Shown piece by piece: positions 9,473-20,700 of a stretch of 58,768 nt of DNA (its first letter is position 1; the number at the start of each line of letters is the position of its first letter). Below the pieces are notes generated by a model. The model was not told the DNA's origin and ran no database searches. It saw nothing but the letters and a program-made list of their open reading frames with translations. Source of the DNA: Shewanella carassii (GTDB taxonomy: Bacteria; Pseudomonadota; Gammaproteobacteria; Enterobacterales; Shewanellaceae); assembly GCF_002777975.1 (NCBI RefSeq), contig NZ_NGVS01000012.1:1-58768 (forward strand). Reading direction: 5' to 3'. A program made the translations under genes and the position numbers.

Positions 9473-10324
9473 ATGGCACTGTTTTCCCTGTTGATCGCGA
9501 TTATTGTTGAACGTTTGAAGTTGTTGCCCGCCCGTTGGCAGTTGGACAGCGCGCTGCTCTGGTATCAAAAGCAGATGTTTACCGACAGCCAGTTGAGTAC
9601 TACAGGTGGCATGATGGTGGCGCTGTTATTGCCTGCGGTCACTGTGGCGGTGGCGCTATGGGTGGTGGATGGATGGTTTTGGGGCCTGGCTTCGCTATTG
9701 TTGTGGGTGGCGTTAGCGATAGTGTGTTTTTCCCATCAGTATCAAAGGCGTTTGTTCAAGCGTTATGTGCAGGCCGCCTGCCGTGGTGATGTGCAGGCCA
9801 GTTTTCATTTTGCCGGTGAGCTGGATTGCAGCGAGTGCCTGGATGCGGTCAGTGAGGGGGAGCTGGGGGCTCGGGTGGGCCAGAGCGTAGCCTGGCTCAA
9901 TTACCGCTATTATGGTGCAGTGGCGCTGTTCCTTATCTTATTTGGCCCGGTGGGAGCCGTGTTTTATTGCAGTGTGCGCTTTTTTGATGAAAGGCGTCAG
10001 CGTTTGAGTAAAGAGTGGCCCCTGGTACATACACTCTTGTATTGGCTCGATTGGTTACCGGCGCGGATCATTGGCTTTGGTTATGTATTGTGTGGCCATT
10101 TCAGCAACGCTTTTCCTCGTTGGTGTCAGTTGGCGTTGACACTGGATTCCCAGCCCAGAGAGATAGTGACCCGAGTGGCGCTGGCTGCCGAAACCCTGCC
10201 GGAAGATGAGGGGGTTCCTGTATCTGTTCAATCCACCCTGGCCTTGCTGGCTCTGAGTAAGCGTAATTCAACGCTGCTGATCACTTTGTTATCTCTGTTA
10301 ACCATCTTTGGTCTGGTCAATTAA
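9473..10324 (+). CDS. ampE: AmpE inner-membrane protein (regulator of ampicillin resistance)
   Basis: This CobD/AmpE-family membrane protein of unknown biochemical role is encoded with ampD in enteric bacteria and relatives. The 283-aa sequence starts MALFSLLIAIIVERLKLLP as in E. coli AmpE (284 aa) and shows about four hydrophobic segments (residues about 45-85, 143-167, 180-205, 262-282). It has a good ribosome site (AAGGAGAAGGAAAG before ATG). It is co-directional with ampD and probably co-transcribed. Confidence 0.9.
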   Translation: MALFSLLIAIIVERLKLLPARWQLDSALLWYQKQMFTDSQLSTTGGMMVALLLPAVTVAVALWVVDGWFWGLASLLLWVALAIVCFSHQYQRRLFKRYVQAACRGDVQASFHFAGELDCSECLDAVSEGELGARVGQSVAWLNYRYYGAVALFLILFGPVGAVFYCSVRFFDERRQRLSKEWPLVHTLLYWLDWLPARIIGFGYVLCGHFSNAFPRWCQLALTLDSQPREIVTRVALAAETLPEDEGVPVSVQSTLALLALSKRNSTLLITLLSLLTIFGLVN

Positions 10325-10424
10325 CATTGATATCTATGACGGAAAGGGGATGTCAAACCTATGTTATCAGTGGGCTTGCCCAGAGATGGGAAAACTGGGC
10401 TATGCTCACACATCGTGAGATGAC

Positions 10425-10438
10425 TTGATGTAGATCAC
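10425..10438 (+). promoter_or_regulatory. Possible FNR/CRP-type site upstream of pdhR
   Basis: TTGAT-GTAG-ATCAC matches the FNR consensus TTGAT-N4-ATCAA with one mismatch and also resembles a CRP half-site pair. It is about 25 bp upstream of the -35 element of the pdhR promoter. Assignment to FNR or CRP is inference. Confidence 0.4.
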
Positions 10439-10461
10439 CAACTGGACTTTGAAAGTGTGAT

Positions 10462-10503
10462 TTGATAAAGTGCGCTCACTCATGATAATTGGTAAGACCA
10501 ATT
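10462..10503 (+). promoter_or_regulatory. pdhR: pdhR promoter with overlapping PdhR operator
   Basis: TTGATA (10462-10467), a 16-bp spacer and GATAAT (10484-10489) make a good sigma-70 promoter. The inverted repeat AATTGGTAAGACCAATT (10487-10503) overlaps the -10 end and matches the E. coli PdhR box ATTGGTnnnACCAAT. PdhR bound here should block transcription of its own operon until pyruvate releases it, as established in E. coli. Confidence 0.85.
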
Positions 10504-10525
10504 AACAATAGGAGCTGAGGGCCAG

Positions 10526-11278
10526 ATGGCTTATAGCAAAATCAGTCAGCCAAAAATTTCTGATGTCATCATGAATCAGTTGGAGCAGATGATCCTGGAA
10601 GGCAGCCTTCAGCCGGGTCAGAAGTTACCTCCTGAACGTGAGTTGGCATTACAGTTTGAAGTTTCCCGTCCCTCATTGCGGGAAGCGATTCAAAAGCTGG
10701 AAGCAAAAGGGTTACTGTTGCGCCGTCAGGGCGGCGGTACCTATGTCAAAGAACAGCTGTGGCAGAGTCTTGCCGATCCCATAGTCGAACTTATGCAGGG
10801 CGATCCGGAGAGTCAGTACGACTTGCTGGAGTTCCGTCATGCCACCGAAGGCATGATGGCTTATTTTGCTGCCCTGCGTGGAACAGACGCCGATATGCAA
10901 AATATCCAGCGGATGATCCAGGAAGTGGAAGACGCCGACAATATTGAGACTCAAGCCGCTGCCATTGTGCATTTTTATCGGGCGGTAGCCGAGGCTTCAC
11001 ACAATGTTGCCATGCTGCACCTGGTGCTGAGTTTAACCCCTGTGCTACATAAAAATGTGGCGCAAAACCTGGAGCTTCTGAGCCGTCGCGAAGAAGCTTC
11101 ATCCATGGCGAATAAACATAGGCGGGCCTTGCTGGCCGCAATCGTTCGCCGCGATCCCGAAGCTGCGCGTGAAGCATCCAATGACCACTTGAGTTATATC
11201 GAGGAAGTCATGTTGTCGGTACGCGAAGAAGATAGCCGGTTGCAGCGTAGCCTGCGCCGTTTGAAGAGCGGCGTGTAG
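10526..11278 (+). CDS. pdhR: Pyruvate-responsive transcriptional repressor PdhR
   Basis: This GntR-family, FadR-subfamily repressor senses pyruvate and controls the pyruvate dehydrogenase operon. The 250-aa protein has an N-terminal winged helix (about residues 8-75, with LPPERELALQFEVSRPSLREAIQKLEAKGLL) and a C-terminal all-helical FCD ligand domain (about 95-225). It is divergent neither from aceE nor from ampE: it reads into aceE after a 71-bp gap. A PdhR box lies directly upstream (10487-10503), so it is autoregulated. Length is close to E. coli PdhR (254 aa). Confidence 0.95.
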   Translation: MAYSKISQPKISDVIMNQLEQMILEGSLQPGQKLPPERELALQFEVSRPSLREAIQKLEAKGLLLRRQGGGTYVKEQLWQSLADPIVELMQGDPESQYDLLEFRHATEGMMAYFAALRGTDADMQNIQRMIQEVEDADNIETQAAAIVHFYRAVAEASHNVAMLHLVLSLTPVLHKNVAQNLELLSRREEASSMANKHRRALLAAIVRRDPEAAREASNDHLSYIEEVMLSVREEDSRLQRSLRRLKSGV

Positions 11279-11349
11279 CCCGAAGGCGGCAATGGCCCGC
11301 CTCAGGACGTCGCAATCACTATTAATACAATGTATAGAAGGACAGTGTC

Positions 11350-14016
11350 ATGTCTGAAAATATGCTACAAGACTTGGATCCGTTAGAGACACAGGAATGG
11401 GTAGAATCCCTGCAGGCCGTATTGGAGCAGGAAGGCCCTGAGCGTGCTCATTACCTGTTGGAAAAGCTGATCGACAAGGCTCGCCGTAACGGTACTCACC
11501 TGCCTTACACTGCCACTACTGCTTACCTGAATACCATTCCGGCCTGGCAAGAGCCTCAAATGCCGGGCAATCAGGAGATGGAACGCCGCATTCGCGCCAT
11601 TGTGCGTTGGAACGCGCTGGCCATGGTACTGCGTGGTTCCAAGAAAGATCTGGAGCTTGGTGGTCATATTTCCAGTTTCTCCTCCAGTGCCACTATCTAT
11701 GATGTGTGCTTTAACCACTTCTTCCGTGCTCCCAACGAGAAAGATGGCGGCGACCTGGTTTACTTCCAGGGCCATATTGCCCCCGGCATCTATGCCCGCT
11801 CTTTCCTCGAAGGCCGTCTGAGCGAAGAACAGCTGGCCAACTTCCGTCAGGAAGTGGATGGCAAAGGCCTGTCCTCCTATCCGCATCCCAAGCTGATGCC
11901 TGATTACTGGCAGTTCCCTACGGTTTCCATGGGTCTGGGACCTATCCAGGCTATCTATCAGGCGCGCTTCCTCAAGTACCTGACTGACCGTGGTATCAAG
12001 GATTGCTCCGAGCAAACCGTGTATTGCTTCCTGGGCGACGGCGAGTGTGACGAGCCGGAAGCGCTGGGTGCCATCGGTCTGGCCGCTCGTGAAGAGTTGG
12101 ATAACCTGGTGTTTATCGTTAACTGTAACCTGCAGCGTCTCGACGGCCCTGTGCGCGGTAACGGCAAGATCATCCAGGAGCTGGAAGGTGAATTCCGCGG
12201 CGCCGGTTGGGAAGTGGTCAAGGTTATCTGGGGCCGTTACTGGGATCCATTGCTGGCCAGTGACACCAGCGGTAAGCTGCTGCAACTGATGAACGAAACC
12301 GTTGACGGTGAATACCAGAACTGTAAAGCCAAAGGCGGTGCCTGGACCCGTGAACACTTCTTCGGTAAGTATCCTGAAACCGCCGAGATGGTAGCCAACA
12401 TGTCTGATGATGACATCTGGCGCCTGAACCGTGGTGGTCACGATCCGGTGAAGATTTACGCCGCGCTCGATAGAGCCAAGAAGACCAAGGGTCGCCCAAC
12501 CGTTATTCTGGCCAAGACAGTGAAAGGTTATGGTCTGGGTGATGCCGGTGAAGGCAAAAACATTGCCCATAACGTCAAGAAGATGGACATTGAAGCCATT
12601 CGTCACTTCCGCGACCGCTTCAACATCCCAATCCCTGATGACAAGCTGGATGAAATCCCCTTCTACCATCCGGGACCGGACTCCGAAGAGGTTAAATACC
12701 TCAAGGAACGCCGTGAGGCCCTGATGGGTTATCTGCCTGCCCGTCGGCAGAAGTTCAGCGAAGAGCTGCAAGTGCCTTCACTGAAAATTTTTGATGCGGT
12801 TCTCAAAGGCTCCAACGGCCGTGAGATCTCTTCTACCATGGCCTTTGTGCGGGTATTGACTGCCTTGCTGAAAGATAAGGGCATAGGTAAGAAGATAGTA
12901 CCTATCATCCCGGATGAGGCCCGTACCTTTGGTATGGAAGGTCTGTTCCGTCAAGTGGGTATTTACGCTCACGAAGGCCAGAAATATGTGCCTCAGGATG
13001 CGGATCAGGTTGCTTACTATCGTGAGGACAAGTCCGGTCAGGTACTGCAGGAAGGGATTAACGAGCTGGGCGCCATGTCCTCTTGGGTATCGGCTGCGAC
13101 CAGCTACTCGGTCAATGATACGCCGATGATCCCTTTCTATATCTATTACTCCATGTTCGGCTTCCAGCGGATCGGCGATCTGGCTTGGGCCGCCGGCGAC
13201 ATGCGCGCCCGTGGTTTCCTGGTAGGTGGTACTTCCGGCCGGACTACGCTGAACGGTGAAGGCTTGCAGCACCAGGACGGTCACAGCCATATTCTGGCCA
13301 ACACCATTCCTAACTGCATCAGCTATGACCCAACCTATGGTTATGAAATTGCCGTTATCGTTCAGGATGGCATTCGCCGCATGTATGGCGAAGATCAGGA
13401 AGATATCTTCTATTACCTGACCACAATGAACGAGAACTATGTTCAGCCTGAAATGCCACAAGGCGTGGAAGAAGGCATAGTCAAGGGTATCTACAAGTTG
13501 GAAAGCGTTGCCGGTTCCGGTAAAGGCAAGGTCCAGCTGATGGGTTGCGGCACTATCCTCGAGCAAGTACGCAAGGCGGCACAGGCGCTGGCGAAAGACT
13601 TTGGTATTAGCACAGATGTGTTCAGCGTTACCAGCTTCAACGAACTGGCGCGTGATGGCCAGGCGGTTGAGCGCTGGAACATGCTGCACCCAACCGAAAC
13701 TGCCAAGGTACCTTATGTGAGCACAGTGCTGGCCAAAGATGCGCCTGCCATTGTCGCGACCGATTACATGAAGATCTACGGCGAGCAGCTGCGTGCTTAC
13801 GTGCCTTGTGACTACAAGGTGCTGGGTACCGACGGCTTCGGCCGCTCTGACAGCCGTGCCAACCTGCGTCACCACTTTGAAGTGGATGCCAAGTTCATCG
13901 TGGTTGCTGCGCTCAAGTCGCTGGTGGACCGCAACGAGCTGCCGGTAGATGTTCTGGCCAAGACCATTGCCGAATACGGCATCGACGCCGACAAGATCGA
14001 CCCACAGCACGCGTAA
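11350..14016 (+). CDS. aceE: Pyruvate dehydrogenase E1 component (homodimeric type)
   Basis: AceE is the thiamin-diphosphate enzyme that decarboxylates pyruvate and acetylates the lipoyl arm of E2, feeding acetyl-CoA to the TCA cycle. The 888-aa product matches the homodimeric gammaproteobacterial E1 (E. coli 887 aa). It has the TPP-binding motif [17 protein letters not shown]...NCNLQ (about residues 230-262), the [20 protein letters not shown] substrate region and a transketolase-like C-terminal half. It follows pdhR and precedes aceF by 13 bp, so E1 and E2 are co-expressed and translationally close. Long antisense ORFs here are codon-bias shadows. Confidence 0.98.
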   Translation: MSENMLQDLDPLETQEWVESLQAVLEQEGPERAHYLLEKLIDKARRNGTHLPYTATTAYLNTIPAWQEPQMPGNQEMERRIRAIVRWNALAMVLRGSKKDLELGGHISSFSSSATIYDVCFNHFFRAPNEKDGGDLVYFQGHIAPGIYARSFLEGRLSEEQLANFRQEVDGKGLSSYPHPKLMPDYWQFPTVSMGLGPIQAIYQARFLKYLTDRGIKDCSEQTVYCFLGDGECDEPEALGAIGLAAREELDNLVFIVNCNLQRLDGPVRGNGKIIQELEGEFRGAGWEVVKVIWGRYWDPLLASDTSGKLLQLMNETVDGEYQNCKAKGGAWTREHFFGKYPETAEMVANMSDDDIWRLNRGGHDPVKIYAALDRAKKTKGRPTVILAKTVKGYGLGDAGEGKNIAHNVKKMDIEAIRHFRDRFNIPIPDDKLDEIPFYHPGPDSEEVKYLKERREALMGYLPARRQKFSEELQVPSLKIFDAVLKGSNGREISSTMAFVRVLTALLKDKGIGKKIVPIIPDEARTFGMEGLFRQVGIYAHEGQKYVPQDADQVAYYREDKSGQVLQEGINELGAMSSWVSAATSYSVNDTPMIPFYIYYSMFGFQRIGDLAWAAGDMRARGFLVGGTSGRTTLNGEGLQHQDGHSHILANTIPNCISYDPTYGYEIAVIVQDGIRRMYGEDQEDIFYYLTTMNENYVQPEMPQGVEEGIVKGIYKLESVAGSGKGKVQLMGCGTILEQVRKAAQALAKDFGISTDVFSVTSFNELARDGQAVERWNMLHPTETAKVPYVSTVLAKDAPAIVATDYMKIYGEQLRAYVPCDYKVLGTDGFGRSDSRANLRHHFEVDAKFIVVAALKSLVDRNELPVDVLAKTIAEYGIDADKIDPQHA

Positions 14017-14029
14017 GAGGGGAAGCAGA

Positions 14030-16000
14030 ATGGCTGATATGAAACAAGTACTGGTTCCCGATATTGGCGGGGACGAGGTACAGGTTATTGAGATCTGTGC
14101 CAATGTGGGTGACAGCCTGGCGGCTGAAGACTCCATTATTACCGTTGAAAGCGACAAGGCGACCATGGATATTCCCGCGCCATTCGCCGGTGTGCTCAAA
14201 GAGCTGAAAGTGGCCGTTGGCGACAGCGTGTCTGAAGGCACCTTGATAGCCTTGATGACCGCCGAAGGCGCAGAAGCGGTAGCTGTTGCAGAAGCGCCCA
14301 AGGCTGAAGCTGCGCCTGCTCCGGCAGCGGCCCCAGCACAGGCGGCGCCGGCCGCACCTGCAGCCGGTGGCAGCCAGGTCATTGAAGTGACAGTGCCGGA
14401 TATTGGCGATGCCGCAGATGTCGATGTTATCGAAGTGCTGGTGAGCGAGGGTGAGGCTATCGAAGCCGATGCCGGTTTGATCACGCTGGAAACCGATAAG
14501 GCGACCATGGATGTCCCTTCGCCTCAGGCGGGTACAGTCAAGTCACTGAAAGTGAAGGTTGGCGACAAGGTTTCCCAGGGCTCTTTGGTGTTGCTGTTGG
14601 AAGTTGGCGCCTCTGCCGAAGCACCGCAAGCGCCAGCGGCTCAAGCAGCCGCACAACCGGTGGCCGCTCAGGCTGCCGCGCCTGCCACTGTTGCAGTGAA
14701 AGAGATTGCGGTTCCCGATATCGGTGATGCTGCTGATGTGGACGTTATCGAAGTGCTGGTGGCGGTAGGTGATGAGATCAGTGCCGATCAAGGGCTGATC
14801 ACGCTGGAAACCGACAAGGCGACCATGGAAGTACCGGCACCCTTCGGTGGCAAACTGGTTTCTCTGACCGTTAAAGTGGGTGACAAGGTGTCTCAGGGGA
14901 GCGTGATTGCCACGGTTGAGACTCAAGGCGCCGCTCCTGCAGCAGTTGTTGCACCGGCAGAAATCCCTGCTCAGGCGGCTCCAGCCCCTGCAGCGGCTCC
15001 GGCGGCCGCGCCTGCAGCGCAGAGTCGCCCACCTGTGCCGCATCATCCGAGTGCCGGTGCTCAACCAAGCACAGGTGCGGTACACGCTTCTCCGGCGGTA
15101 CGTCGCCTGGCCCGTGAGTTCGGTGTTGACCTGACTCAGGTGAAAGGCACGGGGCGTAAGGGTCGTATCCTCAAAGAGGATGTGCAGGCCTATGTGAAAT
15201 ATGAACTGTCACGGCCCAAGGCCACGGCGGCGACTTCTGTCGGCGGCGGCAGTGGTCTGCAGGTTATCGATGCACCTAAGGTGGACTTCAGCAAGTTCGG
15301 TGAAGTGGAACAAGTACCACTGACCCGGATCCAGAAGATCTCCGGCCCTAACCTGCATCGCAACTGGGTGACCATTCCCCATGTGACTCAGTTCGATGAG
15401 GCTGATATCACAGAGATGGAAGCCTTCCGTAAGCAGCAGAATGAATTGGCGGCCAAGCAGAAGCTGAATGTGAAGATCACTCCGCTGGTGTTCATGATGA
15501 AGGCGGTTGCCAAGACGCTGCAGCAGTTCCCGGTATTCAACTCCAGCCTGAGCCCGGACGGTGAATCGCTGATCCGCAAGAAGTACTACCACATCGGGGT
15601 GGCGGTCGATACGCCAAACGGTTTGGTTGTGCCTGTGGTGCGTGATGTGGACAAGAAAGGCATTATCGAGCTCAGTCGCGAGCTGACCGAAATTTCGATC
15701 AAGGCCCGCGACGGCAAGCTTAAGGCGGCCGACATGCAAGGCAGCTGCTTCACTATCTCCAGCCTGGGGGGGATCGGCGGTACCGCGTTTACGCCTATCG
15801 TCAACTATCCGGATGTGGCGATTCTCGGGGTGTCCAAGTCTGAGATCAAGCCGAAGTGGAACGGCAAAGAGTTTGAGCCAAAGCTGATGTTACCACTGTC
15901 ACTGTCATACGATCACCGGGTGATCGACGGGGCGATGGCGGCACGCTTCAGTGTCACTCTGTCAGGTATCTTGTCCGATATTCGGACAATGATCCTCTAA
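14030..16000 (+). CDS. aceF: Dihydrolipoamide acetyltransferase, E2 of pyruvate dehydrogenase, three lipoyl domains
   Basis: AceF forms the core of the pyruvate dehydrogenase complex and transfers acetyl groups from lipoamide to CoA. The start is the ATG at 14030 ([14 protein letters not shown]) preceded by GAGGGGAAGC, giving 656 aa; upstream in-frame codons lie in the aceE end. Three lipoyl domains are visible with target lysines K43, K157 and K263, each in E-S/T-DKATM. They are joined by Ala/Pro linkers. An E1/E3-binding domain (about 353-389) follows, and the catalytic domain ends in [10 protein letters not shown] (H629, D633). A terminator follows at 16011-16034. Confidence 0.97.
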   Translation: MADMKQVLVPDIGGDEVQVIEICANVGDSLAAEDSIITVESDKATMDIPAPFAGVLKELKVAVGDSVSEGTLIALMTAEGAEAVAVAEAPKAEAAPAPAAAPAQAAPAAPAAGGSQVIEVTVPDIGDAADVDVIEVLVSEGEAIEADAGLITLETDKATMDVPSPQAGTVKSLKVKVGDKVSQGSLVLLLEVGASAEAPQAPAAQAAAQPVAAQAAAPATVAVKEIAVPDIGDAADVDVIEVLVAVGDEISADQGLITLETDKATMEVPAPFGGKLVSLTVKVGDKVSQGSVIATVETQGAAPAAVVAPAEIPAQAAPAPAAAPAAAPAAQSRPPVPHHPSAGAQPSTGAVHASPAVRRLAREFGVDLTQVKGTGRKGRILKEDVQAYVKYELSRPKATAATSVGGGSGLQVIDAPKVDFSKFGEVEQVPLTRIQKISGPNLHRNWVTIPHVTQFDEADITEMEAFRKQQNELAAKQKLNVKITPLVFMMKAVAKTLQQFPVFNSSLSPDGESLIRKKYYHIGVAVDTPNGLVVPVVRDVDKKGIIELSRELTEISIKARDGKLKAADMQGSCFTISSLGGIGGTAFTPIVNYPDVAILGVSKSEIKPKWNGKEFEPKLMLPLSLSYDHRVIDGAMAARFSVTLSGILSDIRTMIL

Positions 16001-16008
16001 CACAACAG

Positions 16009-16034
16009 GCTGCCCCTCGGGGCGGCCTTTTGTT
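16009..16034 (+). terminator. aceF: Terminator after aceF
   Basis: GGCTGCCCC pairs with GGGGCGGCC across a tight TC loop (one T-G pair), followed by TTTTG. It separates aceF from lpdA, so lpdA likely has its own promoter as well as read-through. Confidence 0.75.
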
Positions 16035-16036
16035 TA

Positions 16037-16066
16037 TTGTGATCAGTGTCAAACACGGGTTAAAAT
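16037..16066 (+). promoter_or_regulatory. lpdA: Candidate lpdA promoter
   Basis: TTGTGA (16037-16042) and TAAAAT (16061-16066) are separated by 18 bp, just after the aceF terminator and about 90 bp before the lpdA start. A separate lpdA promoter is expected because E3 is shared with other 2-oxo-acid dehydrogenases. Confidence 0.4.
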
Positions 16067-16157
16067 GCGCCCACCTTACGAGACAAGCACTTTCGAGCTG
16101 GCGCATCGCAGGTTGGGATGGCTGTCCCCAACGGAATGAAAGAAATCAGAGGAAAAA

Positions 16158-17588
16158 ATGAGTAACGAAATCAAAACTCAGGTAGTGGTATTAGGTGCTG
16201 GCCCTGCTGGCTATTCTGCGGCTTTTCGCGCGGCAGATTTAGGCCTGGAGACAGTGATTGTTGAGCGTTTCAGCACTCTGGGTGGCGTATGCCTGAATGT
16301 GGGTTGTATTCCTTCCAAAGCCCTGTTGCATGTGGCCAAAGTGATTGAAGAGGCCAAGGCGGTATCGGATCACGGCGTTGTGTTCGGTGAGCCAAAGATC
16401 GATCTCGACAAGCTGCGTGGCTTTAAAGAGAAGGTGATCGGCCAACTGACCAATGGTCTTGGCGGCATGTCCAAGATGCGTAAAGTGAAGGTGGTTAACG
16501 GCTTCGGTAAGTTCACCGGCCCTAACAGCATTCAGGTGCAGGGCGCCGATGGTGAAACCACAGTGGTTAACTTTGACAACGCCATCATCGCGGCCGGCTC
16601 TCGCCCAATTCAGCTGCCTTTCATTCCTCATGAAGACCCTCGTATCTGGGACTCTACCGATGCACTGGAACTGAAAGAGATCCCAGGCAAGATGCTGGTG
16701 ATGGGCGGCGGTATCATAGGTCTGGAAATGGGTACTGTTTACTCGTCTCTGGGCAGTGAAATCGACGTGGTTGAAATGTTCGACCAGGTGATCCCAGCGG
16801 CCGACAAAGATGTGGTGAAGATTTTCACCAAGCAGATCAAGAAGAAATTCAACCTGATGCTGGAAACCAAGGTGACAGCGGTTGAAGCCAAAGAAGACGG
16901 CATTTATGTGTCAATGGAAGGTAAGTCGGCACCTGCCGAGCCAGTGCGTTACGACGCTGTGCTGGTGGCCATTGGCCGTACTCCCAATGGCAAGCTGATC
17001 GATGCCGACAAGGCTGGGGTCAAGATTGATGAGCGTGGCTTTATCAATGTCGACAAGCAGCTGCGTACCAATGTGGCCAACATCTTCGCCGTGGGCGATA
17101 TCGTGGGTCAACCAATGTTGGCTCACAAAGGTGTGCATGAAGGCCACGTGGCCGCCGAAGTGATTGCCGGTATGAAGCACTTCTTCGATCCTAAGGTCAT
17201 CCCATCCATCGCTTACACAGATCCTGAAGTGGCTTGGGTTGGTCTGACTGAGAAAGAAGCCAAAGAGCAGGGCATAGCTTACGAAACGGCTACCTTCCCA
17301 TGGGCCGCCAGCGGCCGTGCTATCGCTTCCGATGCCAGCGAAGGTATGACCAAGCTGATTTTCGATAAAGAGACTCACAGAGTCATCGGTGGCGCCATTG
17401 TGGGTGTCAACGGTGGTGAGTTGCTGGGCGAAATCGGTCTGGCCATTGAGATGGGGTGTGATGCCGAAGATCTGGCGCTGACCATTCATGCTCACCCGAC
17501 TCTGCACGAGTCTGTAGGGCTGGCGGCCGAGATCTACGAAGGTTCAATCACAGATCTGCCGAATCCAAAGGCAAAAAAGAAAAAGTAA
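16158..17588 (+). CDS. lpdA: Dihydrolipoamide dehydrogenase (E3)
   Basis: This FAD flavoprotein reoxidises dihydrolipoyl groups with NAD+ in the pyruvate, 2-oxoglutarate and glycine-cleavage complexes. The 476-aa protein has an N-terminal FAD site (VVLGAGPAGYSAAFRAA), the redox disulfide C45-x4-C50 (GGVCLNVGCIPSK), an NAD site (MGGGIIGLEMGTVYSSLG) and the catalytic HAHPTLHE at about 444-451. The C-terminus ends in a lysine run. It has a GAGGAAAAA ribosome site and follows aceF in the usual pdh order, with a terminator on each side. Confidence 0.97.
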   Translation: MSNEIKTQVVVLGAGPAGYSAAFRAADLGLETVIVERFSTLGGVCLNVGCIPSKALLHVAKVIEEAKAVSDHGVVFGEPKIDLDKLRGFKEKVIGQLTNGLGGMSKMRKVKVVNGFGKFTGPNSIQVQGADGETTVVNFDNAIIAAGSRPIQLPFIPHEDPRIWDSTDALELKEIPGKMLVMGGGIIGLEMGTVYSSLGSEIDVVEMFDQVIPAADKDVVKIFTKQIKKKFNLMLETKVTAVEAKEDGIYVSMEGKSAPAEPVRYDAVLVAIGRTPNGKLIDADKAGVKIDERGFINVDKQLRTNVANIFAVGDIVGQPMLAHKGVHEGHVAAEVIAGMKHFFDPKVIPSIAYTDPEVAWVGLTEKEAKEQGIAYETATFPWAASGRAIASDASEGMTKLIFDKETHRVIGGAIVGVNGGELLGEIGLAIEMGCDAEDLALTIHAHPTLHESVGLAAEIYEGSITDLPNPKAKKKK

Positions 17589-17627
17589 TTCTCTGAATGG
17601 GATCTTGTTCCCAAGCAGTGTCGAAAA

Positions 17628-17656
17628 CAGGCCCAGTTAGCTGGGCCTGTTTTTTT
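17628..17656 (+). terminator. lpdA: Terminator after lpdA
   Basis: CAGGCCCAG (17628-17636) pairs perfectly with CTGGGCCTG (17641-17649) around a TTAG loop, followed by seven T. It is a strong intrinsic terminator. Confidence 0.92.
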
Positions 17657-17758
17657 GTGCCTATTTGGCTATTTGTAAAAGTATTGTTGTTTTTAAGATG
17701 AAATTCAGCAATCTAGCTGGTAAATTCAAGACTGGTCACCAGGGTTATTCATCAGCCG

Positions 17759-20700
17759 ATGATTAGAAAGTTAGTCACTATTTTTCTAGGGTTATCACTC
17801 TGCCTTTGTTTCGGGGCTGCACCCACCTATGCCGATGAACTGGTTCAAAGGGTGTTTTCTTCCAGAGACGGTTTGATCAATACCAGTATTCTCGACATCA
17901 GTATGGATGAGCGGGGATTTATCTGGCTCTCCACCGAGCAGGGGCTGTATCGCCTCAGCAATGCCAACATTCGCCGTTTGGATCGCAATGGCCTGGAATC
18001 ACGAATGGCCGACGAGTATCTGCCATTGGTTCAGTCTCTTGGACAGCAGCAGATGCTGGTGAGTACGCTGTCGCACGCCTATCTCTACCATATAGCCGAT
18101 AACCGTTTTAGTCAGTTTGGCAGTGATGAACTGTTCCCCGATTATCAAGGCGGTGGGGTTGTGAAGAGCCTGAAGTTGGCTAATGCCGATTGGTTGTTAT
18201 TGACTGAAAAGGCTCAGCTCTGGCGTCTTAGTCAGGATCTGCAACAACTGCAGAAGTTGTTTGAGCTGCCCTATGACAGAGATCTGCTCTGGAGCCAGGT
18301 ATTGCAGCTCGATAGCGGTGACTTGTTGTTGGGCCATGCCTACGGGGTGGAGCTGAGATCTCAGGATGGCAGAGTCGTTAAACGTTTACCCTGGCAGGAA
18401 AGTTACGGCCGCCTCAACGCCCTGTTTATCGACAGTCATAAACAGATCTGGATGGCGGCCAGTAAAGGGGTATTTCGAGTCGATTTACCGGCCAACAGCA
18501 TCATTCCTGTGGCAGAAATCCCCTTTTTTACCAGTGTGATCACCGAAGATCTCCACGGAAACCTATGGATTGCCAGTAAGCAAGGTTTGCTGAAATGGTC
18601 TCCCAAGACTCGTCAGTTGAAACAGTTCAAAGAACAGTTGAAGCTCAAGGCCGGTATTGAATATATCAATGCCTTGCTGGTCGATGCCAATGGCTTACTT
18701 TGGGTCGGCGGCAGCGGACATTCCTTGGCTGTGGTGGCCGACTCCCCAGATTTTTTACTGGATAGTTTTAGCGCCTCTGAGCCTTACAAGCTCAGTGATG
18801 AGATGGTTTGGACCATCTTGGCCGACAGTGAGATGTTGTGGCTGGGAACCGACTCTGGGCTATTGGCGGTCAATAGACACACCCAACAGAGCCAAACCGC
18901 GGTGCCTCAGGGGATGGAGCTCAATGACAGTATCTACAAGATAGATAACCTGGATTCGGAGCACCTGTTGCTTTCCTCCACCAATGGTTTGTTTGTGATG
19001 AATAAACAGACCCTGAAGGGGCAACCCCTGGGAGATTGGAACGGCAGTGGTCAGTCACTGAGTCATAAGACAGTCTTCAATACTCTGCATGAAGATAATC
19101 TTTGGTGGTTTGCGACCAGTAATGGCCTTTATCAATGGGATCAGACTAGTGGCAGTATGACTCACAAGAGTCTGCCAGGTGCCGAGCATAGCGGTAATAA
19201 TCGGTTGATTTATGGTGTATACCGCGATAGCCGTCGGCGTTTGTGGCTCGGTGGCAATAAGTCGTTCGGCTATCTGGAACAGGGCGGCGGTTATCGTTCG
19301 CTGGAGACGGTATTCGACGAATTGCCGCATATGCCGACTGTGAGTCAGTTACTGGAACTGAGTCCGGATCGCTTCTGGCTGGCGACTCGCCAGGGGGGCT
19401 TGATTGAGCTGGACTTACAGACCATGAAGGTACGTCGGCTGACCCAGGAATGGCAGCTGGACTGCAATACGGTGTTTTTCCTGCAGGACACCGGGGATTA
19501 TAGAGTGGTGGGTTGCACCTATGTCTTGATCCGCCAGGATAAGCGCAGCGGGCAGCTCACTGTATTCAATAATGATGACGGCTTGGTGGGCAAAGAACTC
19601 AATGAAGGGGCCTATTTCTTTGAGCCGCAACAGGGGCTCTATGTAGGCACCCCAGATGGGGTGATGTTGCTCGATGTCGATGCCATGGTGAACCGTATCT
19701 CCCGTCATGGCGCCATTCTCGAATCTATTGCCGCCTACTATGACAACAAGACAGAGCTGAGTTTGGTGCCTGTACCCGGAAAGCGCATTGCTCCGGGAGC
19801 CCGCATGCTCAGCTTTCAGTTGACCAGTATGGATTACCTAGATGATGCGCCTATCAGTCTCAAATACCGTTTACGGCGGCCGGGGGAGGAGGTGCTGAAC
19901 TATTTACTGCTGGATAATCAGTCCCAGATCAACCTTTCAGGGCTGACTCCCGGCGCTTATCAACTGGAGGTGATTAGCCAAAATAATGGTCTCTGGCAAT
20001 CAGAAGCCTTTCGCTTTCCCTTTTCTGTTGACCAGTTCTGGTGGCAGAGTCAGTGGTTCAAGGGGTTGCTGTTACTCATTGTACTGGCAACGATTTTCAG
20101 TATCGTGCTGTTGCGTCAGCGTCAGGTGCAACGTTTTATGACCATGAACCTGGCGCTGCGCCAGAGCGACGACAGGCTGAGGCAGTCGCTGAAGGGCAGT
20201 GAGTCGGATCTCTGGGAGTGGCGCCGTGATACCGGTCAGTTTCACTTGGACAATCGTGGCGGCGTGCTTGGCAATGAAAATGACCTTATTCTTATCGACA
20301 TAGAACAACTGCCGGTGCATCCGGACGATAGGGCTGCCGCCTTGGTTGAGTGGCAACGACTGCTCGAGGGTGAGAGCGACAGGTTCGAGACGGAATACCG
20401 GTATCTGCGTCGTGACGGCAGTTGGGGCTGGCTCAGGGTGCGCGGTAGGGCAGTGAGTCATGACCCGGTTTCCGGCAAGGTCAGCAAGGCCGCCGGTATC
20501 TACTCCGACATTACTATCAAGCGGCAACTGGAGGATGAAGTCGAATTGCTGGCTCAGGCGTTTGAAAACACCTCAGAAGGGGTATTTATTCTGGACGCCG
20601 AAGAGGTAATTAAAGTCGCCAACCGCGCCGCAGAGGCGATCGTCGGTCAGGACAGACAAAAGCTTCAGGGACAACACTTTGGTAAGTTAGTGGTTGGTGA

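Noticed and set aside
11383..14508. Long minus-strand ORFs (462 and 576 aa) opposite aceE and aceF
   Set aside because: They lie fully antisense to well-identified genes, have no ribosome sites or domain motifs, and arise from strong codon bias in highly expressed genes.
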